Part shown: positions 46,401 to 54,536 of the stretch, piece by piece | Numbering within the stretch: the stretch's first letter is position 1 | Layout: every line of letters starts with the position of its first letter | Assembly (NCBI GenBank): GCA_040381475.1 | Contig: JBEIHH010000004.1 | Location: 35,275-99,274, forward strand | DNA: 64,000 nucleotides | From: JAIBBG01 sp040381475 | GTDB lineage: Bacteria > Bacteroidota > Bacteroidia > Flavobacteriales_D > Sanyastnellaceae | Direction of reading: 5' to 3' | Notes under the pieces: model-generated | What the model saw: the letters and a program-made list of their open reading frames with translations, nothing else | What the model was told of the DNA's origin: nothing | Databases searched by the model: none | Position numbers and translations under genes: made by a program

Positions 46401-46971
46401 CCAGTTATTGCGAAACAAAAATTTGTTGAGCAATGGATTTGAAAGCCGGACAGATGAATACCACAATGGTGGAATAAGGTGGAATATTATGTCTGATTTT
46501 ACCATATTCATGGAAAATAAATTGGGTGAAAAAACTGCCTCAAGCGATTTTCTTTCCGGACGAAACTTTGTGATACAATACTACTCGGTGCAGCCCAAAA
46601 TTACCTGGCAACCGAATACAAGAACCCGCTTAAATCTGTCGGCTCAATACGGTGATAAAAAGAATATGTCAGGAACCGAAAGTGCAATAATCAGAAAACT
46701 CTCTTCAGATCTAACTCTAAATACTCCAGATAAGGGAAGTCTTCAGGCTGAGTTGAATTTTTACGCAATTCAGTTCAATGGCGAGGGAAATAATTCGCTG
46801 GCGTTCGAAATGCTTGAAGGCTTGAGCAATGGCTACAATTTTACCTGGAGTATTGGTACGCAAAGAACAGTCGGTAAAAACTTGCAATTGAGTTTACAGT
46901 ACAATGGAAGAAAACCGCAGGACAGAACAACAATACATTCCGGTGGTGTTCAGATCAGAGCATTGTTCTGA
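43480..46971 (+). CDS. Large outer-membrane-like surface protein of unknown function
   Basis: 1163 residues with a signal peptide (SCITAILVTFFCLPNARGQ). The N-terminal region has the stretch SVSRGILFGNNQNLSVNSTL and DDNIPIQPDGNTQQLQDFD, then FQLKRPSGYFMNYFKRAQGA; these recall the N-terminal part of SprA/Sov-related and other large Bacteroidota outer-membrane proteins. From about residue 500 onward, strand-like alternating segments continue to the end (LQLSLQYNGRKPQDRTT, VQIRALF), indicating a big beta-barrel. No catalytic motif is visible. A GATTTTTG followed by CGCCC (43461-43468) may be the -7 element. Confidence 0.6.
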   Translation: MPCFRHITISCITAILVTFFCLPNARGQVSNIRIKRLPVSQDSMLLDSLGIIPGELVVLSLDDTLKASDYSLNPTATKIHLNKLPDSDSLTVIYRVMPFDITKDFSHKPVSLITKKYQTSLGNYVIGNKGPAESLLDDRSLNKSGSVSRGILFGNNQNLSVNSTLNLQLSGKITDRFSILASVSDDNIPIQPDGNTQQLQDFDQVFIQLFDDKMKIIAGDFQLKRPSGYFMNYFKRAQGAYFNSVTNPGTNGGKKLKVEASAAISKGRFARNVIQGVEGNQGPYRLTGADNELFIIVLSGTEMVYIDGRLLERGLDKDYVIDYNAAEIVFTPKQFITKDRRINVEFQYSERRYARPMLQSSVEYSTSTSQIFFNFYSENDAKNQPLQQDLDAEDKAILGAAGDSFLSSVRSGIDSVRYNNTQVLYALTDSLGFDSVFVFSQDSAFARYRVIFSFVGLGNGDYVEDGFTANGKKYKWVAPQEGANGFIRQGNYAPLVLLAAPKKSQMISTGGHLKFGSKERSFLRAEGAMSVRDLNTFSNVDSGDDVGFAARISYKWENLTNSGQATRKVTAVYEADYEYTGQYFAQIERFREVEFNRNWNAQVLNLNADQHILSAGAILRKEAYGSVGLGGESFFIANSYKGYKAKVNTAINTPKKFVANINASALSTSGQLRSQFIRHRATISREFGMLKVYYRDEHEHNLFYVSGTDSLSVASYQFYDWEAGFGTSDTSNKSIQFFYRDRIDKKPMDLNLAGAARADQYGVNSIIKGKSGNRLSFSLSNRRLRVIDPELFTQSPENTLLSRLEYAFKVKSGFIQSSTFYEIGSGLEQRREFIYLEVPAGQGVYIWNDYNSNGVKELNEFEVSQFSYEANYIRSSVQSNDYLKTYTNQFNQTISLYPSRILKKDKVLHRFVGRFSSTTTFRADRKTTSEKDEERFNPFVSSIADTSLLSVNGLFRNALFFNKSNPTFGMDYTYQLLRNKNLLSNGFESRTDEYHNGGIRWNIMSDFTIFMENKLGEKTASSDFLSGRNFVIQYYSVQPKITWQPNTRTRLNLSAQYGDKKNMSGTESAIIRKLSSDLTLNTPDKGSLQAELNFYAIQFNGEGNNSLAFEMLEGLSNGYNFTWSIGTQRTVGKNLQLSLQYNGRKPQDRTTIHSGGVQIRALF

Positions 46972-47074
46972 TCATGCACAAATCTAAAGCCTGTACCTGA
47001 AATATTTTCGTTTGTTTTGTTGAAGGTCCGGGGAGATAATCGAATATATTCGCCAAAAGCCACAACGTGTTATC

Positions 47075-47845
47075 ATGAGTTCCGGAGTGAAAGCAATTAT
47101 TATCGACGATGAAGAATTTGCCCGGGAGAACCTGCGGATGATGCTGGAAGACTATTGTCCCGATGTAAGTATTGAGGGTGTTGCTGCTTCTGCATCGCAA
47201 GCCAGACTGCTCATCGAAGAAGTCAATCCTGAACTGGTTTTTCTCGATATTATGATGCCGGGCGAAGATGGTTTTATGTTTCTGCAGAGTGTACCTGAAA
47301 GAAATTTCCAGGTCATCTTCACGACCGCGTTTCGCGATTATGCATTAAAGGCTATCAAGGAAAATGCAATTGATTATTTGGAGAAACCCATTGACATCGA
47401 AGAATTACAAAAAGCAGTGGCTAAGGCTGTAGATATTAAGAATCAAAAAAAAAAGACGAACCTCTCTGACTCCCGACTGTCCAAGGTACTCGAAAATATT
47501 GTTCTCACCAATTCTGTTGAAAAAACTATCATCCCGACAAGAGATGGTCTTGCCATCGTAAAGAATACAGATATCATCCACCTCGAGGCATTCGAAAACT
47601 ATACTACGCTGTACCTCACCGGAGGCAAAAAGTATGTAAGCAGCAAAAGCATCAAGGCATTCGAAGACAAGCTTGATCCTAACATGTTTTTCAGAGTGCA
47701 CAAATCGCACATCATCAACATCACCCATCACCTGAAGGAACTTATTCGGTCGGAAGGGAATATTGCGGTCTTATCGGATGGCACACAGGTGCCTGTAGCA
47801 AGAAGAAAACTGCAGGAGTTTCTCGATAAACTTGCCAATATCTAA
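47075..47845 (+). CDS. LytTR-family response regulator
   Basis: 256 residues. The receiver domain has DDEEFAREN, phospho-acceptor D58 in FLDIMMPGEDG, TTAF and the Lys in LEKPIDI. A LytTR DNA-binding domain follows (TRDGLAIVKNTDIIHLEAFENYTTLYL, FFRVHKSHIINI). The sensor kinase gene starts 61 bp after the stop, so they form a pair; the kinase has a LytS-like His_kinase domain, the usual partner of LytTR regulators. A TATATTCG (47045-47052) with TTG 22 nt upstream is a likely promoter. Confidence 0.92.
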   Translation: MSSGVKAIIIDDEEFARENLRMMLEDYCPDVSIEGVAASASQARLLIEEVNPELVFLDIMMPGEDGFMFLQSVPERNFQVIFTTAFRDYALKAIKENAIDYLEKPIDIEELQKAVAKAVDIKNQKKKTNLSDSRLSKVLENIVLTNSVEKTIIPTRDGLAIVKNTDIIHLEAFENYTTLYLTGGKKYVSSKSIKAFEDKLDPNMFFRVHKSHIINITHHLKELIRSEGNIAVLSDGTQVPVARRKLQEFLDKLANI

Positions 47846-47906
47846 CGTCTGAATGGAAGAATTTCACACTCAATTCTTGTGTTCCGGGCGAAAGGAAACT
47901 ACCCGG

Positions 47907-50900
47907 ATGCGTTTATTATCCGGACTTCTGTTACTGTTGTTTTTTCTGCCTGTTTTTCAAATCGAAAGCGTTGCACAGCAATGCACATTCATCGATTATG
48001 GCTTAAAAGAGGGCTTACCTCAATCACAAGTCAGATGTCTAATGCAGGATTCCAGAGGTTATATCTGGGCGGGAACCCTGAACGGCCTAACCAGATTCGA
48101 TGGGCGAATTTTTACCAACTACGACAGAAGAAATGGATTGCTCAATAACCAAATCAATTGTATTGCCGCACTCAGCGATGGTTCTGTGGTCGCCGGATCA
48201 AATGGCAGCTTGGCTTTTATCAATGGTCTTGGAATTACTGGTGTTGAGCTTCCGGCACAATATGCAGAAGCAACGATCAATGTGCTTCACATTGATGGTG
48301 ATATCATTTGGATTGGCACTGAAGATGGATTGTTGAAATACTCCTTAGCATCCAAAGGTTTTGTAGAGCCGGATCCGGCTATGAATGAACTTAGTCGTAA
48401 ACATATCAAAGCTTTTCACATCAGAAACTCAGAACTCTTCATACTCACCAAAGAAGAATTGTTTGCGTGGAAAGGCAATGCTTTGAATCTTTTTTATAGG
48501 CCAGCAAATCCGGAGACATTTTTCTTTGACATTGCAGGCACTTCAGATCAGCGAGTTTGGCTTGCTTCACGGGGAGAAGGCCTTGTCGAACTTGCTTATG
48601 ACGGTCAATTCATTAGAAACTATCTGGACTTAGAAGATTTACCAACTACCATCACCGGAATCACAGTCGATCAGCATCAACATCTATGGCTTAGTTCCAG
48701 ATTTGGTTTTTTTGAGTTCGATGGTTTGCAGGTATTGCCTTATACTGAGAAAAACGGATTGAAAGTACCGGATGTCAGAGATATTATGGAGGACAATGAA
48801 GGGAACATTTGGCTTGCTACCTATGGTGGAGGCATTTCAAAGTTCACGGGAAAAATATTTACGAGTTACACCAAATACGATGGATTAAGTTCTGATGCTG
48901 TGATGTCGGTGACTCAGGACAAACTTGGGCAACTCTGGTTCTCAACTTTTGATAAAGGTATATGCGTTCAGGCTGACGATACCATCAGACAATTTCCACT
49001 GGATGAAATTACGGATAACAACAGAATTTGGACAAGCCTTTGTGATCATACCGGAGCCTTGTGGTTTGGTTCAAGTGATGGTTTGTTGCGATACGAACAA
49101 AGAGAACTACGGATGTTCACCACGGATGATTCTCTTTCGAATACCATGGTGCTTGGATTATTCGAAGACTCTAAAAACCGCATCTGGATCGGGACACAAA
49201 AAGGCCTGACACTATATGAAAGTGGAATTTTCAAACAGATAAATACGGCAGGTGCTCCAAAGAAAAAGATCAGAAGTATTCGCGAAGACCGTGCTGGAAT
49301 TCTTTGGTTTGCTACCATAGAAGGCGTATTCAGATTCGACGGAAGTCAGTTTAGTCGGTATACTACCCAGGAAGGGTTGCCTGAAAACTCAACGAATTGT
49401 ATCGAGATCGATGACTACAATCGTGTCTGGGTAGGAACTCAGAATGGTGTGGCTTTGCTGAGCGGAAAGAATTTCGTTTCCGCTCAGGTTGATGTTTCTT
49501 CAGGTTCGAACGTCATCAATTTTTTGCGTTTTTATAAAAATCGAATTTGGGCAGGAACAAACAATGGATTGTACAGCATCGCCCTTGACGACGCTTTCAA
49601 TCAAGCGGCGATGAAGTTCAGGCATTATGGTCTCGATGATGGATTGCGCAGTCTTGAGACGAATCTGAATGCTGTATTCATCGATAATGCTAACAGACTT
49701 TGGTTTGGGACCACTGAAGGAGTGACCACTTTGAATACCGAAGAACTTGATAAGAGCAGAATCTTGCAAACTCCTTTATTGAATCTGGAAAAAATTCAGA
49801 TCAATTTACAGGATCGTGATTGGAAACAAAAGTTCAGTGATCTGAATATCGTCAATGGACTGGCAGTGAATCCTGCGTTTTCATTCAAAGAAAACCACCT
49901 CACTTTTTATTTTACCGGCATTGCCACAACGTATCCCGGACAAGTGGAATACCAGTATATGCTCGAAGGACTGGATGATGACTGGAAATCACCTACCACG
50001 GCCAGTTTTGCAACCTATAGCAATTTGCCGCACAGTTCATTCAGGTTCAAACTGCGCGCCCGAACAAGTGATGGAGAATGGTCATCTGTGCTTGAGTATC
50101 CTTTCAGTATTCGCCCGCCGTTTTGGCTTTCCTGGTGGTTTATCGCTCTGGAAATCCTTGCAGCTTCAGCAATTGTGCTCGCCATCGTGCTGAACAGAAG
50201 AAAAATCTCCAGAGCAAAACGAGAAAAGGAGTGGTTCGAAATCAAATCGAAAATGCTTGCGCTGGAGCAGCAGTCACTGAACTCGAGCATGAACCGACAT
50301 TTTATTTTTAATGCACTGAACTCCATTCAATACTATATCAACCGTCAGGACAGGCTCGCGGCCAATAAATATCTCTCAGATTTTGCCCGCCTCATCAGGA
50401 AAAACCTGGACAGCAGTCAGGATAATTTAACATCACTTCGCGATGAAGTTGAACGACTGGAGTTATACCTCAAGCTTGAGCATATGCGGTTCAAGGATAA
50501 ATTCGATTACCGCATCGACATTGATGCCAATGTGGATCTCGACAGACTCAAAGTGCCGGCCATGCTGGTTCAACCTTTTCTGGAAAATTCCATCTGGCAT
50601 GGACTTCTGCCAAAGGAGGATATGGGCCATGTTCACGTGAAAATTGCAAGAACTGAAGGTCATATAGAGTTCATAATCAGCGATAATGGTATTGGAATTG
50701 AAAACTCGCTGAAGAACAAAACAACCGCCGATAGCCATATTTCGAAAGGCATGGAAATCACACAAAACCGCATAGACCTGATAAGAAAAACAACCGGAAA
50801 ATCTATTGAGCTCTTAGGGCCACGGCAAATTCCTGAGTCTGAGATGCCCGAAGGAGGTACTTTGGTATGTATAAAAATACCAATAGATCTGGTCGAACAT

Positions 50901-50912
50901 TTCTTGAATTAG
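47907..50912 (+). CDS. Propeller sensor histidine kinase (reg_prop, Y_Y_Y, LytS-type kinase)
   Basis: 1001 residues from the ATG at 47907 (MRLLSGLLLLLFFLPVFQI), chosen since it begins the signal peptide; an ATG at 47853 adds 18 residues. Two seven-bladed reg_prop propellers cover about residues 30-640 (blades such as GYIWAGTLNGLTRFDG and NRIWIGTQKGLTLYE), then a Y_Y_Y beta domain (~650-735), one transmembrane helix (~740-766) and a His_kinase/HATPase module: MNRHFIFNALNSIQYYI at ~794 (Arg replaces the usual Pro before His), N-box ENSIWHGLL at ~892 and DNGIGIEN. This senses an external ligand (sugar-type in related systems) and phosphorylates the LytTR regulator encoded just upstream. Confidence 0.9.
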   Translation: MRLLSGLLLLLFFLPVFQIESVAQQCTFIDYGLKEGLPQSQVRCLMQDSRGYIWAGTLNGLTRFDGRIFTNYDRRNGLLNNQINCIAALSDGSVVAGSNGSLAFINGLGITGVELPAQYAEATINVLHIDGDIIWIGTEDGLLKYSLASKGFVEPDPAMNELSRKHIKAFHIRNSELFILTKEELFAWKGNALNLFYRPANPETFFFDIAGTSDQRVWLASRGEGLVELAYDGQFIRNYLDLEDLPTTITGITVDQHQHLWLSSRFGFFEFDGLQVLPYTEKNGLKVPDVRDIMEDNEGNIWLATYGGGISKFTGKIFTSYTKYDGLSSDAVMSVTQDKLGQLWFSTFDKGICVQADDTIRQFPLDEITDNNRIWTSLCDHTGALWFGSSDGLLRYEQRELRMFTTDDSLSNTMVLGLFEDSKNRIWIGTQKGLTLYESGIFKQINTAGAPKKKIRSIREDRAGILWFATIEGVFRFDGSQFSRYTTQEGLPENSTNCIEIDDYNRVWVGTQNGVALLSGKNFVSAQVDVSSGSNVINFLRFYKNRIWAGTNNGLYSIALDDAFNQAAMKFRHYGLDDGLRSLETNLNAVFIDNANRLWFGTTEGVTTLNTEELDKSRILQTPLLNLEKIQINLQDRDWKQKFSDLNIVNGLAVNPAFSFKENHLTFYFTGIATTYPGQVEYQYMLEGLDDDWKSPTTASFATYSNLPHSSFRFKLRARTSDGEWSSVLEYPFSIRPPFWLSWWFIALEILAASAIVLAIVLNRRKISRAKREKEWFEIKSKMLALEQQSLNSSMNRHFIFNALNSIQYYINRQDRLAANKYLSDFARLIRKNLDSSQDNLTSLRDEVERLELYLKLEHMRFKDKFDYRIDIDANVDLDRLKVPAMLVQPFLENSIWHGLLPKEDMGHVHVKIARTEGHIEFIISDNGIGIENSLKNKTTADSHISKGMEITQNRIDLIRKTTGKSIELLGPRQIPESEMPEGGTLVCIKIPIDLVEHFLN

Positions 50913-50914
50913 TC

Positions 50915-50944
50915 TTGTATAAGCCAATAATTTGATTATATTTG
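50915..50944 (+). promoter_or_regulatory. Bacteroidota sigma-A promoter before the acidic lipoprotein gene
   Basis: TTG (50915-50917), a 19-nt spacer and TATATTTG (50937-50944) match the consensus exactly. It overlaps the end of the kinase gene and lies 18 nt before the lipoprotein start at 50963. Confidence 0.7.
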
Positions 50945-50962
50945 TGTTGTGTTTCTCGTAAA

Positions 50963-51268
50963 ATGAGCAAATTAAAGAACATATTCGCACTCCTCTTACT
51001 CGTTATGGCGATCTCTTCTTGTACCAAAGAATCTTTGGTTTGTGAGGATCAGGAGGACAGGCCGATGGGTTCTGCTAAAACCGAAACATTTAGAACTGGA
51101 GATGACGGGACTGATGTTCAGGAACCTCAGGATGCTCTTCCAACGGGATTACCTTCTTCTCCTGATGAAGCCGCCGACGGCACAGACAATACGGGAGCCA
51201 TCTCAGATGATGATGATGATGAGAGCGATGATGATGCCAGCACAAAAAGAGCCGCTCAGAATAAATAA
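50963..51268 (+). CDS. Small acidic lipoprotein
   Basis: 101 residues from the ATG at 50963 (MSKLKNIFALLLLVMAISSC), a lipobox ending ISSC with Cys at residue 20; an in-frame ATG at 50942 is upstream but less likely. The mature part is very acidic and disordered in look, with AISDDDDDESDDDASTK near the end and a short basic tail. I do not recognise a family. It has its own promoter (50915-50944) and terminator (51278-51305), so it is a single-gene transcript. Confidence 0.7.
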   Translation: MSKLKNIFALLLLVMAISSCTKESLVCEDQEDRPMGSAKTETFRTGDDGTDVQEPQDALPTGLPSSPDEAADGTDNTGAISDDDDDESDDDASTKRAAQNK

Positions 51269-51277
51269 ATGATATTT

Positions 51278-51305
51278 AAAATGCCCTTCAAAGGGCATTT
51301 TTTTT
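51278..51305 (+). terminator. Intrinsic terminator of the acidic lipoprotein gene
   Basis: A 10-bp stem (51278-51287 and 51292-51301) with a 4-nt loop runs into eight T (51298-51305). It lies 10 nt after the stop codon. Confidence 0.85.
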
Positions 51306-51363
51306 GAGGCAACGAATTGTGTCGTGAAGTTGTCTTACTTGCAGCCTTTCCTTCTATTCGAAT

Positions 51364-52041
51364 ATGAAACAACTCGCCGCTTTTTTAATCTTTATTTCGA
51401 CAACCCTCGCATCTAGCGCTCAGGAAGAAGCCGCAAATCTTTCCCATTTCGAAATAGGCCTTAATGCAACTGCCTTCATCAACCAATATCTCGATTTCGG
51501 CTCTGGAAATGGGGAGCTCACAAGCCCTTATGTTTTGACCCTTGAAAAGCGTTTTGGCAAATTCGGAATTCGGGCAGGATTCGGCGTGGATGGAAACCGC
51601 GACAAAGAGGATCCACCTAACGGCGAACCAACTGCTCCTACCTTGAATATTCATGAACTGCAATTGAACGCAAGAACCGGATTGGTCCTCTATCAGCCTT
51701 TATCACCGAGATGGGATCTTAAATATGGTTGCGATGCTGCATTCGGATACGATCAGAATAAGAATTGGACTGAAATAACCAATTTTTTTGGTGAAAGGGT
51801 AGTCAATACCAACTCTGATCTGGAATGGTCACTTGGATTGAATCCGTTTGTTTTTGCCCAATTTCACCTGAGTGACAAATTCAGTCTGGCTACTGAACTC
51901 CTTCTCGACATTTCATATCGCCAGGTTGTTGAAAAAACTCAGAGTTCCGAATTCCCTGAGTTTGATGTCAGACAACAAACCACCGGTCTGCGCTACGGAC
52001 TCAATCCTCCAATTGCCCTTTTCTTTATATTTCGTCTATAA
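51364..52041 (+). CDS. Predicted outer-membrane beta-barrel protein
   Basis: 225 residues with a signal peptide (LAAFLIFISTTLASSAQ). Alternating strand patterns (SHFEIGLNATAFINQYLDFG, FGIRAGFGVDGNRD, GLRYGLNPPIALFFIFRL) end with Leu after an aromatic, as in outer-membrane barrels. It precedes the dihaem peroxidase gene by 11 bp and may share its transcript. Function unknown. Confidence 0.65.
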   Translation: MKQLAAFLIFISTTLASSAQEEAANLSHFEIGLNATAFINQYLDFGSGNGELTSPYVLTLEKRFGKFGIRAGFGVDGNRDKEDPPNGEPTAPTLNIHELQLNARTGLVLYQPLSPRWDLKYGCDAAFGYDQNKNWTEITNFFGERVVNTNSDLEWSLGLNPFVFAQFHLSDKFSLATELLLDISYRQVVEKTQSSEFPEFDVRQQTTGLRYGLNPPIALFFIFRL

Positions 52042-52052
52042 CCCCTTACCGC

Positions 52053-53201
52053 ATGAAAACTTCATATCGCATTTTAGCATTCACACTCGCAACAACTGCG
52101 TTCATCAGTTCGTGTAATAAAGAGTCTGGTATCACGGATCCAAGAACTCCAAGACTTCCCGAGGAAGTTTACAAGTACAGTGAAATACCCGTCGGACCCA
52201 ACGGCTTCATGCCGGCCGGATGGCTTCCGGTTGACGATCACAAAGCGACTTTAGGTCGTGTTCTTTTCTACGAAACACAACTTTCAGTCAATAACCGTGT
52301 GAGCTGTGGATCATGCCATCATCAGAACAATGCATTTGCTGATAAAGTAGACTTTAGCAATGGCTTCGAGAATAAAAAGACATTGCGCAACACTCCTGCT
52401 ATCTGTAATCCGGGTTCACAACAGTCATATTTCTGGGATTTGCGTGAAAACAATCTGAGCGCGATGGTTACCCAGCCAATCAGCAACCATATCGAAATGG
52501 GTCTTGAATCACCGGACTACATTGTTGCCAAAGTGAGTAAAATTCCATATTACAAGTCTTTATTTGAAGCGGCTTTCGGTAACGATCACGTTGACATCAA
52601 CCGGATTGGAGATGCGCTTGCACATTTCACCCGTTCAATGGTCTCGGTGAAATCTAAATATGACGAAGGCTTTACAAGCGACTTTTCAAATTTCACAGAT
52701 CAGGAATTGCAAGGAAAAAAAATGTTCTTCGAAGACCTGCCTTGCGGTAGTTGTCATGGTGGAGAAAATTTTTCCGGCTGGGGTACATTCTCACAAAACA
52801 TAGGATTGGAGATGGATTACACTGATGATGGTCAGCCAGGTCAGGACTGGAACACAGGCAGACCCCTGGATGGATGGTTCAAAGTTCCGTCTCTCCGCAA
52901 CGTAGCGCTGACTGCTCCATATATGCATGATGGTCGTTTCAACACACTCGAAGAGGTTGTCGAATTTTATAACTCCGGAATTCAGGCTCATGAGCAGTTG
53001 TCTTTCTCTCTGCAGGAAGGATGGAATGGATTCTCAAATGCGCCTATTGACATTTTCTTCCCGCCAAATATCGGTGTAGTGACTCCTCTCAGAATGAACC
53101 TTGACGCCAATGAAAAGGCCTCACTGGTGGCTTTCCTCAAAACGCTTACCGATGAAGTTGTTACAACGGATGTCAAGTATTCAGATCCTTTCATCTATTG
53201 A
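52053..53201 (+). CDS. Dihaem cytochrome c peroxidase / MauG-family lipoprotein
   Basis: 382 residues. A lipoprotein signal ends TTAFISSC. Two haem c sites are present: CGSCHH (C85, C88, H89) and CGSCHG (C231, C234, H235). The segment ATLGRVLFYETQLSVNNRVSCGSCHHQ and the later FKVPSLRNVALTAPYMHDGRF are typical of the CcpA/MauG family. In Bacteroidota such genes occur beside iron or methanobactin-like uptake genes; here the neighbours are a barrel protein and small lipoproteins. It would reduce H2O2 or carry out a MauG-type oxidation at the periplasmic face. Confidence 0.9.
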   Translation: MKTSYRILAFTLATTAFISSCNKESGITDPRTPRLPEEVYKYSEIPVGPNGFMPAGWLPVDDHKATLGRVLFYETQLSVNNRVSCGSCHHQNNAFADKVDFSNGFENKKTLRNTPAICNPGSQQSYFWDLRENNLSAMVTQPISNHIEMGLESPDYIVAKVSKIPYYKSLFEAAFGNDHVDINRIGDALAHFTRSMVSVKSKYDEGFTSDFSNFTDQELQGKKMFFEDLPCGSCHGGENFSGWGTFSQNIGLEMDYTDDGQPGQDWNTGRPLDGWFKVPSLRNVALTAPYMHDGRFNTLEEVVEFYNSGIQAHEQLSFSLQEGWNGFSNAPIDIFFPPNIGVVTPLRMNLDANEKASLVAFLKTLTDEVVTTDVKYSDPFIY

Positions 53202-53743
53202 TTCTGATCGTTAAATATCTAAATAAGATTATTGCCAGTCATCAATCCCTTGGCGTGATGGCTGGCATTTTCTGCCTTTTATTGAGCGTTTCTTGCACCA
53301 AGGATGAAGTTATGCCCAATCAAAAGGAGTTTCCGGAATACATGATGTTCGGACTTTATTTCAGTGAACTGAATTGCTTTGGTAATGAGACTTGTGTTGA
53401 GATTTTTAAAGTTCAGTCTGGAAAATTGCTTGAAGATGTTTCAGAAGTTCGGCCCACTCCAGGGCAGGCTTATGCAGGAGATTTTCTAAATACGTTGTCG
53501 AAATCAGATTATGATGGGGTACTTTCGGCAATCGGCGAAGTGCCAACCACCTTGTTGAACATGGAGTCTGGAATGTATCAGACAGACTCTGACGGTTTCG
53601 CATCTTTTATGTTTTGTGAATATAAATCGCCGGGCAAACACGGCTACTGGATATTCAATACCGCAGAATTCAGCACGCTTCCAACTGATGTGCAGGAGTT
53701 CTTAACGAGATTGCAAATTGCCCAGAACATAGCGTCCTTCTGA
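53198..53743 (+). CDS. Small lipoprotein, unknown function
   Basis: 181 residues if the TTG at 53198 (4-nt overlap with the peroxidase stop) is used; the in-frame ATG at 53258 (MAGIFCLLLSVSC) would give 161 and a cleaner signal. The lipobox is LSVSC. The mature protein contains paired cysteines (LNCFGNETC and a later C near MFCEYKS), compact and probably globular. No family recognised. The overlap suggests that it works with the peroxidase. Confidence 0.65.
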   Translation: MILIVKYLNKIIASHQSLGVMAGIFCLLLSVSCTKDEVMPNQKEFPEYMMFGLYFSELNCFGNETCVEIFKVQSGKLLEDVSEVRPTPGQAYAGDFLNTLSKSDYDGVLSAIGEVPTTLLNMESGMYQTDSDGFASFMFCEYKSPGKHGYWIFNTAEFSTLPTDVQEFLTRLQIAQNIASF

Positions 53744-53770
53744 TCTGCGGAACTATATTCGTGTCGTTCT

Positions 53771-54244
53771 TTGGCGCGTAGCTTTCATCTGATTCTGTTT
53801 TTATTCACGTTCTTCAAAATTTCTTTTGCGCAGGATAGCAATTACTTTCAGCTACTTGAAAAAACTGTTGAGTTTGAACAAGATTCGGTTTTCGTAAGTG
53901 CTGTGCAGAAGATGCCGTATGAGGTTATGGTGTCTAATCTGGATATCGCTGGTCAGTGGTTGAAGTAGGCGTTGAGTATTTCTGTGATCAGACGAAATGA
54001 AAGAACCATTGCAGGAATTGTGTGGTTTGCTACACTCAATGGTCTTTTTGCCTGGATTCCAAGATTGCGGGGCTTCCAGCTTTCGTGGATTATCTCATAC
54101 AAGCCGGAGAAGTATCATTTGTAATTACGTTGCTTACCGTATATCGGGGTGCGCATTGGATTGCTTCCTTTGCACCACCAGAACTATCTGACTCTGAATT
54201 ACCCGGACTCTACCGACAACCAATTTGTAAAATACGGTTGTTGA
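53771..54244 (+). pseudogene. Decayed exported-protein gene
   Basis: A TTG start at 53771 opens a 65-residue frame with a clear signal peptide (SFHLILFLFTFFKISFAQ) and then stops at TAG 53966. The same frame carries further protein-like sequence between TAA (54122) and TGA (54242), for example RIGLLPLHHQNYLTLNYPDS; another frame from 54022 to 54282 also reads well (LPAFVDYLIQAGEVSF). This points to several frameshifts and stops in a former gene of ~160 or more codons. TATATTCG (53754-53761) is a surviving promoter-like element. Alternative: a real 65-residue secreted peptide. No homology was assigned. Confidence 0.45.
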
Positions 54245-54413
54245 TGAAGCCCAGGTCTTTTTTCTCAAAACCAGTCGATTGACTAATAATGCCGGTGCAT
54301 TTTATCGTTTTCCTTGAAAAGATGAAACCTTTTAGTCCTAGACGGCCGTTAAAGGCGTTTGTAAGTTCTCATGTAGAGATATTAGATAGTTTAATTGTTT
54401 TCATTTATTACAG

Positions 54414-54441
54414 AAAGGCTGCTCAACGGAGTGGCCTTTTT
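54414..54441 (+). terminator. Intrinsic terminator after the decayed gene
   Basis: An 11-bp stem with two G-T pairs (54414-54424 and 54429-54439), loop AACG, is followed by TT. It lies 170 nt past the end of the decayed frame and 96 nt before the redoxin gene. The rest of 54245-54536 contains nothing I can support as a gene. Confidence 0.55.
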
Positions 54442-54536
54442 GTCTTGCAGTTGAAACAATACTTGTATCTCTTAACCTCAATTAACAGCCCGGGGAACAT
54501 TTCTTCATCAATTTTGTTTCTTTAAAAAACATATAT

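Noticed and set aside
54289..54525. 78-residue frame after the decayed gene
   Set aside because: It spans the terminator at 54414-54441 and its composition is not protein-like.
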